Below are positions 1-8,725 of a stretch of 64,000 nt of DNA, in pieces. The number at the start of each line of letters is the position of its first letter. Position 1 is the stretch's first letter. Source of the stretch: Vibrio cortegadensis (GTDB lineage: Bacteria; Pseudomonadota; Gammaproteobacteria; Enterobacterales; Vibrionaceae); NCBI RefSeq assembly GCF_024347395.1, contig NZ_AP025472.1, forward strand, positions 496,001 through 560,000, in the 5' to 3' direction. The notes beneath the pieces were generated by a model, which searched no databases, was not told the DNA's origin, and saw only the letters and a program-made list of their open reading frames with translations. Position numbers and translations under genes: made by a program.

Positions 1-90
1 AGAGCAGCTCGTGGTGGCATTGTTCAAGACTTACACGTTAAAGAGGGCGATGCTGTAGCTGTCGGTTCTCCACTACTAAGCTTGGCATAA
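1..90 (+). CDS. oadA: Oxaloacetate decarboxylase alpha subunit, C-terminal end (partial)
   Basis: Only the last 29 codons lie in the window. They read as the end of a biotinyl/lipoyl attachment domain, with the glycine-rich pattern of the final strands (GGIVQDLHVKEGDAV then a short hydrophobic tail) and a TAA stop. oadB starts 9 bases later, which is the normal order of the oad operon (gamma, alpha, beta). In the family the alpha subunit carries the carboxyltransferase domain and the biotin that carries CO2 from oxaloacetate to the membrane beta subunit. The biotinylated lysine lies outside the window, so the assignment rests mainly on the neighbour. Confidence 0.8.
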   Translation, partial: RAARGGIVQDLHVKEGDAVAVGSPLLSLA

Positions 91-99
91 GGGAGTACC

Positions 100-1230
100 A
101 TGGACGGATTAAAGATCTTATGGTCGGAAACAGGGATCGCAAACTTCGAATTTGGCCAGGTTTGCATGATGCTTGTTGGCTGTATTCTGCTCTTTTTAGC
201 TATCAAGAAAGGATTTGAGCCTTTACTACTATTGCCTATTGGTTTTGGTGCAGTATTAGCCAATATACCTAATGCCGGTTTTACTGATCCGGGTGGGTTA
301 CTTTACTACGTTTACCATGTTGGAATTGAAACGGGTGTCTTCCCGCTACTGATCTTCATGGGCGTAGGAGCTATGACGGATTTTGGTGCGTTGATCGCCA
401 ACCCTAAAACCCTATGGCTTGGAGCCGCAGCACAGTTTGGTATCTTCTCGACCCTATTTGGGGCGATATTACTTAACTATGTACCAGGAATGGAATTTTC
501 GATGGCAGATGCATCATCGATTGCCATCATTGGTGGCGCAGATGGCCCAACCGCAATCTTTTTAGCAAGTAAGCTATCACCTGATTTGCTCGGAGCTATT
601 GCGGTGGCAGCATATAGCTACATGGCGTTAGTACCGATTATTCAGCCTCCAATTATGAAAGCGTTAACCACGCCTGAAGAGCGTAAGATTAAAATGGCTC
701 AACTGCGTCATGTTGGGAAAATGGAGAAAACTATATTCCCACTCGCCGTTTTGATTATGACGATCTTATTCTTACCTTCAGCAACGCCATTAGTTGGTAT
801 GTTCTGTTTGGGTAACTTAATGCGAGAAGCCGGTGTGGTGGATCGTCTATCCAAGACCGCCCAAAATGAGCTAATCAATATTGTGACAATATTTTTAGGC
901 CTAGGTGTTGGTTCTAAACTGCAAGCTGATAAGTTCTTAAACTTTGAAACTTTAGGTATTTTAGCATTAGGGGCGGTTGCCTTTAGTATTGGTACGGCTG
1001 CGGGTGTACTGATGGCTAAATTACTCAATAAATACTCGAAAGAGGACATTAATCCATTGATTGGTGCGGCGGGTGTTTCTGCGGTACCAATGGCGGCAAG
1101 GGTAGTAAATAAGGTTGGTTTAGAAGCTAACCCACAAAACTTCCTATTAATGCATGCTATGGGGCCAAATGTCGCGGGTGTGTTAGGCTCTGCGGTAGCG
1201 GCTGGTATTTTGCTTGCACTAGCGGGTTAA
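100..1230 (+). CDS. oadB: Oxaloacetate decarboxylase beta subunit (Na+ pump)
   Basis: Integral membrane subunit that decarboxylates carboxybiotin and couples this to Na+ export. The 376-residue protein is almost entirely hydrophobic helices. The conserved GGADGPT signature is at residues 145-151; its aspartate (148) corresponds to the Na+/proton-binding aspartate of the OadB/MmdB/GcdB family. The ATG is preceded by GGGAG at 91-95. It follows oadA with 9 bases between them and is closed by a strong terminator. Known members export Na+ during citrate or oxaloacetate fermentation. Identification is secure from the signature and the oadA neighbour. Confidence 0.95.
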   Translation: MDGLKILWSETGIANFEFGQVCMMLVGCILLFLAIKKGFEPLLLLPIGFGAVLANIPNAGFTDPGGLLYYVYHVGIETGVFPLLIFMGVGAMTDFGALIANPKTLWLGAAAQFGIFSTLFGAILLNYVPGMEFSMADASSIAIIGGADGPTAIFLASKLSPDLLGAIAVAAYSYMALVPIIQPPIMKALTTPEERKIKMAQLRHVGKMEKTIFPLAVLIMTILFLPSATPLVGMFCLGNLMREAGVVDRLSKTAQNELINIVTIFLGLGVGSKLQADKFLNFETLGILALGAVAFSIGTAAGVLMAKLLNKYSKEDINPLIGAAGVSAVPMAARVVNKVGLEANPQNFLLMHAMGPNVAGVLGSAVAAGILLALAG

Positions 1231-1276
1231 AATAGACGCTAATGCTTAACCTATAAGTATGAAATGGTTTATAGTC

Positions 1277-1304
1277 AAAGGGATGCAATTGCATCCCTTT
1301 TTAT
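1277..1304 (+). terminator. Rho-independent terminator of the oad operon
   Basis: A perfect 24-base palindrome (AAAGGGATGCAA and its complement) is followed by further T residues, 47 bases after the oadB stop. Confidence 0.85.
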
Positions 1305-1406
1305 TACCTATTTTTTTCGGTGTGTGCACAACTTGCTGTTAAGTGCGATAAACACCCATCAAAGTACAATAGCAGTATGTACTCAATCCAAGATTAGGGA
1401 CTTTCT

Positions 1407-2357
1407 ATGGAAAATAAGCAAATCGTAATCACTGAATTTGGCTCCGCGGAGACCTTAGCAGTGGCAACCTCACCGGTCCCAGTACCAAAAGCTGATGAAG
1501 TGTTAATTAAGGTTGCTTTTTCTGGTGTGAACCCTATTGACGTCAAAACTCGAGCCGGTCTTGGTTGGGCTGCTGCACAAAATAAAGATAACCTCCCTTG
1601 GGTTCCTGGATATGACATTTCAGGGAAAGTCGTCGCCTGTGGAGCAGCGTCTACCCGATTTTCTATCAATGATAATGTTGCCGGCTTTATTGGCTTTCCT
1701 CTTCAAGGGGGAGGCTATAGCCAATATATCTGTGTGGCCGAAACGGATTTGTGTGCAGTGCCGGATGCGATCACCTTGGAAGCTGCCGCAGCACTGCCTT
1801 TAGCGGGACAAACTGCTGCGCAGGCCATCAATAATGCGGAAGTTAAAGAGGGCGATAGAGTACTTATTTTAGCTGGTGCTGGCGGGGTCGGGCATCTTGC
1901 AGTGCAAATTGCGGTTGCAGCCAAAGCTGAGGTATACACCACTTGCAGTGAAGCGAATTTAGATTACCTTGCGAATCTAGGGGCCCACGCGGTTAATTAC
2001 CAATTTGCACCAGCTTCAGAGCGTGTATCTGATGTCGATGTTCTGATTGATCTCGTTGGAGGAGATATCGCCTTAGATGCACTTAAATGCCTAAAAGATG
2101 GCGCGCGAGTTGTGACCGTTCCAACCCTGTCAGCAGAGCTTATTTGTGAGAAAGCTAAGCTTCTAGGTTTTACTGCCAATGGCATGTTGGTTAAACCTGA
2201 TATTGAACAACTTGATGCGTTGATGTACATGGTCAGCGTCGGGTTATTAAAAACTGAAATCCATAAAATTTATCCATTGGAACAAGCCCAAGACGCTCAC
2301 CTCCAAATTGAAACTGGTCATACTCGCGGTAAGGTGCTGTTGGGTATGCAGTGCTAG
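1407..2357 (+). CDS. Zinc-type alcohol dehydrogenase-like / quinone oxidoreductase family protein
   Basis: A medium-chain dehydrogenase/reductase of 316 residues. The N-terminal GroES-like fold includes the motif SGVNPIDVKTRAG (about 39-51). The Rossmann cofactor loop AGAGGVG is at 156-162. No structural-zinc cysteine cluster is seen, which fits the zinc-independent NADPH:quinone reductase branch rather than true alcohol dehydrogenases. The start ATG follows a weak GGGACTTTCT. Its end overlaps the GTG start of the next gene by 7 bases, so the two are probably co-translated. The physiological substrate cannot be told from sequence. Confidence 0.8.
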   Translation: MENKQIVITEFGSAETLAVATSPVPVPKADEVLIKVAFSGVNPIDVKTRAGLGWAAAQNKDNLPWVPGYDISGKVVACGAASTRFSINDNVAGFIGFPLQGGGYSQYICVAETDLCAVPDAITLEAAAALPLAGQTAAQAINNAEVKEGDRVLILAGAGGVGHLAVQIAVAAKAEVYTTCSEANLDYLANLGAHAVNYQFAPASERVSDVDVLIDLVGGDIALDALKCLKDGARVVTVPTLSAELICEKAKLLGFTANGMLVKPDIEQLDALMYMVSVGLLKTEIHKIYPLEQAQDAHLQIETGHTRGKVLLGMQC

Positions 2358-2812
2358 AGCTTTTTAACGCACTGTTTGAAGATATTGCATTATGGTTTTC
2401 AGATTCAGCATTATGGGTGCTTTTTTTTAGTGGCTTTTTGAGTGCAACCTTGTTGCCTGGTGGTTCAGAAGCAAGCGTGATTGCCACACTTAGCCTGAAT
2501 CAATTTTCAGTTTTAAGCATCATATTGATAGCGACCACAGGCAATACGCTTGGGGGGTTAACCAATTATTGGATCGGTATTTGGCTTCCTAATCGAACTG
2601 AGCAGGATAAACATGGTCATAAAGCATTAGCTTGGTTAAAAAAATATGGCTATTGGACGATGCTTTTAAGTTGGCTTCCCATTATAGGCGATCCGTTATG
2701 CCTTGCTGCTGGTTGGTTAAGGATGAAGTTTTGGCCATGCATGATTTTAGTTTTTATCGGTAAAGCATTGCGTTACGGTGTTTTATCGGCTGTTTTTTTA
2801 GAGCTTTTTTAA
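2351..2812 (+). CDS. yqaA: DedA/VTT-domain inner-membrane protein YqaA
   Basis: A 153-residue membrane protein with the conserved blocks of the YqaA branch of the DedA/VTT superfamily: FLSATLLPGGSE near residue 30, GNTLGGLTNY near 65, LLSWLPIIGDPLC near 105 and GKALRY near 138. DedA-family proteins are membrane transporters or scramblases linked to envelope homeostasis; YqaA itself has no firm function. The start is GTG, overlapping the previous stop by 7 bases. In E. coli yqaA also lies near gshA and luxS, so the synteny supports the name. Confidence 0.85.
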   Translation: MLELFNALFEDIALWFSDSALWVLFFSGFLSATLLPGGSEASVIATLSLNQFSVLSIILIATTGNTLGGLTNYWIGIWLPNRTEQDKHGHKALAWLKKYGYWTMLLSWLPIIGDPLCLAAGWLRMKFWPCMILVFIGKALRYGVLSAVFLELF

Positions 2813-2913
2813 TGTATTTATCATCGTATATCGTTATTTGATTTATAGATTTTTTCTGTTGCTCTCAGTATTTCACCGATGATATTTTTGCTATCAATTT
2901 TTAAGGAGAACCA

Positions 2914-5772
2914 ATGAAAAAAGTTTGTCTTGGTGCTTTATCCCTCATCGCCCTCTATGGCTGCTCATCTCAAGTACCAGTATCGGTTCCTTTCTTCTCA
3001 TCATTGCCTAAAGGCGTCACTCTTGTTGAAGAGGTCGACTCTAGCGCTGATAAGGTCATGATCCCATATTCAAAATATCGATTAGATAATGGGTTAACCG
3101 TTATCTTATCGCCTGATGATTCTGATCCTCTTGTTCATGTCGATGTGACTTATCATGTTGGTTCCGCTCGTGAAGAGATTGGTAAATCTGGCTTTGCGCA
3201 TTTTTTTGAGCATATGATGTTTCAAGGATCTGAGCATGTGGGTGATCAGCAACACTTTAAGATCATTACTGAAGCCGGTGGAACACTTAATGGCACCACC
3301 AATCGTGATCGAACAAACTACTTCGAAACCGTGCCTTCGAACCAGCTAGAAAAAATGTTGTGGCTTGAATCGGATCGGATGGGTTTTCTATTAAATGCGG
3401 TTTCTCAGAAGAAGTTTGAGATACAAAGAGATACCGTAAAAAATGAACGTGCGCAGAGTTACGATAACCGTCCATATGGTTTGATGTGGGAGAAAATGGG
3501 AGAAGCGCTTTATCCCGAAGGCCACCCATATTCCTGGCAGACTATCGGCTATATTGAAGACTTAGATCGAGTTGATGTGAATGATCTTAAAGCATTCTTC
3601 TTGCGTTGGTATGGCCCCAATAATGCGGTAATTACCATTGGTGGTGATATCGATGTTGATCAAACGTTAGAGTGGGTGAATCAATATTTTGGGTCGATTC
3701 CATCAGGACCTGATGTTGAAAACGCACCGAAAGCGCCCGCAGTATTGAACGCAGATCGATACATCACATTAGAAGACCGAATTCGTCAGCCGATGGTTCT
3801 TATCGGTTGGCCTACCACTTATCGCGGAGACTCCAGCGAATCTTCAGTGAATGCACTGGCAAACGTGTTAGGCAGCGGCACCAATAGCTACTTATATCAA
3901 AACCTAATAAAGACGCAAAAAGCGGTAGATGCAGGTGCATTTCAAGATTGTGCAGAATTAGCCTGTACCCTTTACGTCTATGCCATGGGTGACTCTGGAG
4001 ATAAAGGCGATCTTACCCATTTATATTCAGAAGTAATGGCTACACTTGAGCAGTTTGAAGCGCAAGGTGTTGAGCAAGAAAGACTTGATCAAATAACAGG
4101 TAGTGCAGAAGCGAATGCCGTTTTTGCATTGCAGAGTGTACGTGGGAAAGTGTCACAATTAGCGTCAAACCAAACATTTTATGGTCAGCCAGATCGATTA
4201 GAGTCTAAACTAAATCAGATTCGATCTGTCTCTCCTGAGTCGGTAGAAAAAGCCTACGATGATTTCATCAAAGGTAAAGCGAAAGTAACGTTAAGCGTTA
4301 TTCCTAAGGGAGAACAAAAGCTAGCTGTCAGAAAAGCAACCTTTACCACTCCTGATCGAACACTTCCTGAATATAAGAAAGTGACCGATGATCAACTTGT
4401 TTACCGTCGTGCAGTCGATGAGTTTGATCGCTCACAAATCCCCGAAGTTGCTCAAGCGGTAAAAGCTGAAATGCCGAGCCTATATAAGCTCCATTACACC
4501 AATGGTACTGAGTTACTTGGAACCGTGAGCAATGAAACGCCAACCGTACAATTGCAAATCCAACTTCCAGCAGGAGAGCGATATGTTCCACGAGGAAAAG
4601 AGGGGTTAGCAAATTTCACTGCCGCTATGATGGAAGAGGGGACTCAAGCTCACTCCATTGAAGCCCTTCAAGCACAATTGGATAGATTAGGTAGTACGAT
4701 TAATATTAGTGCTGGCGCTTATACAACCAAGATCACCGTTTCATCTCTGAAGCAAAATTTATCGGAAACATTAGCGATTGTGGAAGAGCAACTCTTTACG
4801 CCTGCCTTTGAGCTAGACGATTTTGAGCGACTAAAAATGCAGATGTTAGAAGGTGTGGTTTATCAACACCAACAACCGAGCTGGATGGCTTCACAAGCGA
4901 CGAGACAAGTGCTCTTCGGTGACTCTATCTTTGCACGCTCAAGTGATGGTACTGAGCAATCGATCAAATCAATCACGCTACAAGATATTAAAAACTTCTA
5001 CCGAGATAACTACACGCCACAAGGTGCTCATATTATTGTTGTGGGAGATGTATCCAAACGTGAGATCAAAAAAGAGCTCTCTTTTATCGAAAGTTGGGAA
5101 GCTGAGGCAGCTCCGTTGCTGAGGCCACAAATTGTCAAGCCACTAACAGAGCAGAAACTTTATCTTGTTGATAAGCCGGGCGCTCCTCAAAGCATCGTTC
5201 GTATGGTGAGAAAAGGGCTGCCATTTGATGCCACTGGTGAGTTGTACTTAAGTCAATTGGCAAATTTTAACTTAGGCGGTAATTTCAATAGTCGCATAAA
5301 TCAAAATTTACGTGAAGATAAAGGTTATACCTATGGTGCTGGTAGCTACTTTGCAAGTAATAGGGAGACCGGGGCCATCGTCTTTAATGCTCAAGTTCGT
5401 GCGGATGTGACGGTAGCATCTATTATTGAACTGCAAAATGAGTTACAAGAAATCAGTATTAGTGGACTGACCCAAGATGAAGTTGATTTTATGCGCTTGG
5501 CGGTAGGACAGCAGGACGCTTTGAAGTACGAAACGCCAGCTCAAAAAGCAATGTTGTTGAGTAACATCTTAGCATTTAGCTTAGACGAAGATTACTTACA
5601 GCAGCGCAACGACATTGTAGAAATGGTGGATAAAGAGACGTTGAACAATTTAGCCCGCAAATGGTTTGATCCAAACGACTACCAATTTATAGTGGTAGGA
5701 GATGCCAAAACCCTCAAACCTGAGCTAGAAAAATTGGATATTCCTGTCGTAGAGCTTGAAATTATCCATTAG
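2914..5772 (+). CDS. M16-family zinc metalloprotease, predicted lipoprotein
   Basis: A 952-residue tandem M16 (pitrilysin/insulinase-like) peptidase. Residues 1-17 form a lipoprotein signal ending at Cys17 (LIALYGC), so the enzyme should be anchored to an envelope membrane on the periplasmic side. The inverted zinc motif HFFEH is at 96-100 and the distal glutamate ligand is in NERAQ (Glu178). A second, inactive M16 domain begins near residue 500; its R/Y pair is in REDKGYTYGAG near 805. This layout matches the two-domain zinc peptidases found upstream of gshA in vibrios. SD: AAGGAGAACCA before ATG. Substrates are unknown, probably periplasmic peptides. Confidence 0.88.
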   Translation: MKKVCLGALSLIALYGCSSQVPVSVPFFSSLPKGVTLVEEVDSSADKVMIPYSKYRLDNGLTVILSPDDSDPLVHVDVTYHVGSAREEIGKSGFAHFFEHMMFQGSEHVGDQQHFKIITEAGGTLNGTTNRDRTNYFETVPSNQLEKMLWLESDRMGFLLNAVSQKKFEIQRDTVKNERAQSYDNRPYGLMWEKMGEALYPEGHPYSWQTIGYIEDLDRVDVNDLKAFFLRWYGPNNAVITIGGDIDVDQTLEWVNQYFGSIPSGPDVENAPKAPAVLNADRYITLEDRIRQPMVLIGWPTTYRGDSSESSVNALANVLGSGTNSYLYQNLIKTQKAVDAGAFQDCAELACTLYVYAMGDSGDKGDLTHLYSEVMATLEQFEAQGVEQERLDQITGSAEANAVFALQSVRGKVSQLASNQTFYGQPDRLESKLNQIRSVSPESVEKAYDDFIKGKAKVTLSVIPKGEQKLAVRKATFTTPDRTLPEYKKVTDDQLVYRRAVDEFDRSQIPEVAQAVKAEMPSLYKLHYTNGTELLGTVSNETPTVQLQIQLPAGERYVPRGKEGLANFTAAMMEEGTQAHSIEALQAQLDRLGSTINISAGAYTTKITVSSLKQNLSETLAIVEEQLFTPAFELDDFERLKMQMLEGVVYQHQQPSWMASQATRQVLFGDSIFARSSDGTEQSIKSITLQDIKNFYRDNYTPQGAHIIVVGDVSKREIKKELSFIESWEAEAAPLLRPQIVKPLTEQKLYLVDKPGAPQSIVRMVRKGLPFDATGELYLSQLANFNLGGNFNSRINQNLREDKGYTYGAGSYFASNRETGAIVFNAQVRADVTVASIIELQNELQEISISGLTQDEVDFMRLAVGQQDALKYETPAQKAMLLSNILAFSLDEDYLQQRNDIVEMVDKETLNNLARKWFDPNDYQFIVVGDAKTLKPELEKLDIPVVELEIIH

Positions 5773-5790
5773 AGCACACATTAAATAGGG

Positions 5791-5823
5791 AGAGGCCATA
5801 TGTCTCTCTCGAAGCCTCTTTTA
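5791..5823 (+). terminator. Probable terminator after the M16 peptidase gene
   Basis: AGAGGC (5791-5796) pairs with GCCTCT (5814-5819) and is followed by TTTT. The internal repeat of CTCTC allows alternative pairing, so the strength is uncertain. Confidence 0.55.
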
Positions 5824-5883
5824 CATGGGCCAACGAATTATAATGGTTCGAATAAGAACGATATAAGATAAGTGAACTGAATT

Positions 5884-7461
5884 TTGACTGATTTTGCTGC
5901 GCGACTTAAAAAAGTTGCAGATAATCCCGTTGTGTTTTCACAATTTGGCCGTGGTGTAGAGCGTGAAACATTACGTTATGGAAAAGATGGTCGTTTAGCA
6001 TTAACGCCTCATCCGAAAAGCTTAGGTTCAGCGTTAACAAACGAATGGATCACCACTGACTTTTCTGAATCTTTACTGGAATTTATAACGCCAGTATCGA
6101 ATGACGTGAACACACTATTGGCACAGCTTAAAGATGTGCATCACTTTACCCAAACCAAATTAGATAATGAGAAGTTGTGGCCTCTTTCCATGCCTTGCTA
6201 TGTAGGCGACGAAGAGGATATTCAATTAGCTCAATATGGCTCATCAAATACAGGCAAAATGAAAACCTTATATCGTGAAGGTTTGAAACGCCGTTATGGC
6301 AGCCTGATGCAAATCATATCTGGTGTGCATTTTAACTTCTCATTCCCTGAATCATTTTGGGATGCATTATATGGTGAGCAGGTACAAAGCGATCGCGAAG
6401 CATCGAAGTCAGACGCTTACTTTGGATTAATTCGTAATTATTACCGCTTTGGTTGGTTGATCCCTTACTTCTTTGGCGCTTCACCTGCTTTGTGCTCTTC
6501 GTTTATTCAAGGGCGAGAAAGTAACTTGCCGTTTGAAAACATAGGCAAAACACTTTACTTACCGCAAGCAACATCATTGCGTTTAAGTGATTTGGGCTAC
6601 ACCAATAATGCACAAAGCTCATTGAAAATTGGCTTTAATGGTTTAGACCAATACTTGGAAGGGTTGAATCAAGCGATTCATACTCCTTCTGATGAATTTG
6701 CAGAAATCGGCATCAAAGTCGAAGGCGAACATCGCCAGTTGAACAGTAATGTTCTGCAAATTGAGAATGAATTGTATGCACCTATTCGTCCTAAGCGTGT
6801 TGCTAAGAGCGGTGAAAAACCGTCAGAAGCACTAGCCAGAGCTGGCGTTGAATACATTGAGGTTCGGTCTTTAGATGTGAACCCATTTAGCTCCATCGGC
6901 ATCACAGACGATCAAGTGAGGTTTTTGGACCTGTTTTTAACTTGGAGCGTACTGTCAGACTCCGAAGAGATGAACAACTGCGAGTTAGAGTGCTGGCGTG
7001 ACAATTGGAATAAAGTCATTTTAGAAGGTCGTAAGCCTGGTTTAGAGCTTCAAATTGGCTGTCATGGCGAAAAACTCACGCTACAGCAGTGGGCTAAGCG
7101 CGTGTTTGTTGATTTAATGGATATCGCAAAGCTGATGGATTCTGAGTTAGGTGGAACAGATTATCAAGATGTTTGCCATAAGCTATCAGGCTGGATTGAT
7201 GAACCAGAACTTACCATTTCAGGTCAACTTTTAGAGAAGACGAAAGAGATGGGGGGGCTAGGTAATCTTGGTTGCGAACTAGGAAAAGCGTTCCGTGACG
7301 AGCACCTTCAGCATCAGTTTAAACATTATTCTGCGGAGTTAATGGAGCAAGAAGTGCAGCGTTCTATTGTTGCTCAAAAAGAGATTGAACAGTCGGATAC
7401 CGCGAGTTTTGATGCATTTTTAAGTGATTATTTCTCATACCTGAATAGTGATGACAAATAA
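5884..7461 (+). CDS. gshA: Glutamate-cysteine ligase
   Basis: Cytoplasmic ATP-dependent enzyme joining the gamma-carboxyl of glutamate to cysteine, the first step of glutathione synthesis. The 525 residues match the length of the proteobacterial type 1 family (about 518 in E. coli). Typical blocks are FGRGVERETLR near 22, TDFSESLLEFITP near 58, GSLMQIISGVHFNFSFP near 140 and YIEVRSLDVNPF near 325. The start is a TTG with no good Shine-Dalgarno sequence; no better in-frame start is visible, and residues from MTDFAARLKK onward fit the family. luxS follows one gene later, as in many gamma-proteobacteria. Confidence 0.96.
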   Translation: MTDFAARLKKVADNPVVFSQFGRGVERETLRYGKDGRLALTPHPKSLGSALTNEWITTDFSESLLEFITPVSNDVNTLLAQLKDVHHFTQTKLDNEKLWPLSMPCYVGDEEDIQLAQYGSSNTGKMKTLYREGLKRRYGSLMQIISGVHFNFSFPESFWDALYGEQVQSDREASKSDAYFGLIRNYYRFGWLIPYFFGASPALCSSFIQGRESNLPFENIGKTLYLPQATSLRLSDLGYTNNAQSSLKIGFNGLDQYLEGLNQAIHTPSDEFAEIGIKVEGEHRQLNSNVLQIENELYAPIRPKRVAKSGEKPSEALARAGVEYIEVRSLDVNPFSSIGITDDQVRFLDLFLTWSVLSDSEEMNNCELECWRDNWNKVILEGRKPGLELQIGCHGEKLTLQQWAKRVFVDLMDIAKLMDSELGGTDYQDVCHKLSGWIDEPELTISGQLLEKTKEMGGLGNLGCELGKAFRDEHLQHQFKHYSAELMEQEVQRSIVAQKEIEQSDTASFDAFLSDYFSYLNSDDK

Positions 7462-7484
7462 TCGATAATAGCCAAGGATGTCAT

Positions 7485-8084
7485 GTGTTTCGTTCAATTT
7501 TGATCGCAGTATTTGTTTTTACATTAGCGGGTTGTGCAACACCACCACCGAAAAAACAAAGTAACCTTTGTGAAATTTTTCGTGAAAACCCAAGCTGGTA
7601 TGATGATGCTTTAGAGATGGAAGATGAGTGGGGTACTCCGATTAACGTCGCCATGGCATTCGTTAAACAAGAGAGTAGTTTTCGCCATGATGCGAGGCCT
7701 CCGAAAGACTATATTTTAGGTTTCATCCCGTGGGGTCGAGTGAGCAGTGCTTATGGCTATGCGCAAGCTCAGGACCCGGCGTGGGAAGACTTTCAGAAGG
7801 CAACGAATCATGGTGGTTCGAGAACGAATTTTGATGACTCATTAATGTTTGTTGGTTGGTATACAAGCGAGACTCAGCGTCAGCTAGGGATATCAAAGTG
7901 GGACCCTTATAATCAATATTTGGCTTACCATGAAGGCCGTGGTGGCTTCAAACGTAAAAGTTATCAAGGTAAACCTACACTGAAAAAAATCGCTCGAAAA
8001 GTTGAGCAGCAAGCAAAGAATTATGGTGGGCAGCTAAAACAGTGCCGACAAGAGCTAGAAGACAATCGCAGCTGGTTTTTTTAA
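7485..8084 (+). CDS. Lytic transglycosylase-like (SLT domain) lipoprotein
   Basis: A 199-residue protein with a lipoprotein signal peptide cut before Cys17 (VFTLAGC). The SLT-type core includes AMAFVKQESSFRHDARPP (about 57-73), in which Glu63 sits where the catalytic glutamate of lytic transglycosylases is found. SAYGYAQAQDPAW and YLAYHEGRGG follow. It is probably a small outer-membrane murein-cleaving lipoprotein of the EmtA/MltC type. The start is GTG with AAGGA seven bases upstream. It lies between gshA and luxS. The family is clear; activity on peptidoglycan is inferred. Confidence 0.8.
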   Translation: MFRSILIAVFVFTLAGCATPPPKKQSNLCEIFRENPSWYDDALEMEDEWGTPINVAMAFVKQESSFRHDARPPKDYILGFIPWGRVSSAYGYAQAQDPAWEDFQKATNHGGSRTNFDDSLMFVGWYTSETQRQLGISKWDPYNQYLAYHEGRGGFKRKSYQGKPTLKKIARKVEQQAKNYGGQLKQCRQELEDNRSWFF

Positions 8085-8119
8085 CTGGCTTGTTAGAGTA
8101 AATTGCAAGGAGATGAGCA

Positions 8120-8638
8120 ATGCCGTTACTGGATAGTTTTACTGTCGATCATACCCGTATGAATGCGCCAGCGGTACGAGTAGCCAAGAAGATGCAAACC
8201 CCAAAAGGCGATACTATTACGGTGTTTGATTTGCGTTTTACGGCTCCAAATAAGGATATTTTGTCTGAACGAGGTATTCATACCTTAGAGCATTTATATG
8301 CTGGGTTCATGCGTGCACATTTAAACGATGAGTCGATCGAGATTATTGATATTTCACCGATGGGCTGTCGTACCGGTTTTTACATGTGCTTAATTGGTAC
8401 ACCTTCTGAAGAGCAAGTCGCAACTGCTTGGCTTGCCGCAATGAAAGATGTACTCAAAGTCGAGAGCCAAAATAAAATCCCAGAGCTAAATGAGTACCAG
8501 TGTGGAACGGCAAGCATGCACTCGCTGGAACAGGCTCAAGATATCGCTCAAGCCATCATTGATGCTGGAATTGAGGTGAATAAAAATGATGAATTGGCTC
8601 TACCTGAGTCTATGTTACAAGAGCTTAAAATAGATTAA
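8120..8638 (+). CDS. luxS: S-ribosylhomocysteine lyase (autoinducer-2 synthase)
   Basis: Cleaves S-ribosylhomocysteine to homocysteine and DPD, the precursor of autoinducer 2, in the activated methyl cycle. The metal ligands are visible: His54 and His58 in HTLEH (with the catalytic Glu57) and Cys128 in YQCGT. The catalytic Cys83 is in MGCRTGFYM. Length 172 is standard. SD AAGGAG precedes the ATG. In Vibrio, AI-2 feeds the LuxPQ phosphorelay that controls the LuxR/HapR-type regulator, which is encoded at 30559-31176 in this window. Confidence 0.98.
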   Translation: MPLLDSFTVDHTRMNAPAVRVAKKMQTPKGDTITVFDLRFTAPNKDILSERGIHTLEHLYAGFMRAHLNDESIEIIDISPMGCRTGFYMCLIGTPSEEQVATAWLAAMKDVLKVESQNKIPELNEYQCGTASMHSLEQAQDIAQAIIDAGIEVNKNDELALPESMLQELKID

Positions 8639-8665
8639 TTTTTTATCTCGAATAGACAGAGCATT

Positions 8666-8704
8666 AAAAAAGGGGTGATACATTCGTATCACCCCTTTTT
8701 GTGG
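8666..8704. terminator. Bidirectional terminator between luxS and corB
   Basis: AAAAAGGGGTGATAC (8666-8680) pairs with GTATCACCCCTTTTT (8686-8700) around the loop ATTC region. A-rich and T-rich flanks make it usable from both of the convergent genes. Confidence 0.9.
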
Positions 8705-8725
8705 ACTCATATAAATATGGCTCTG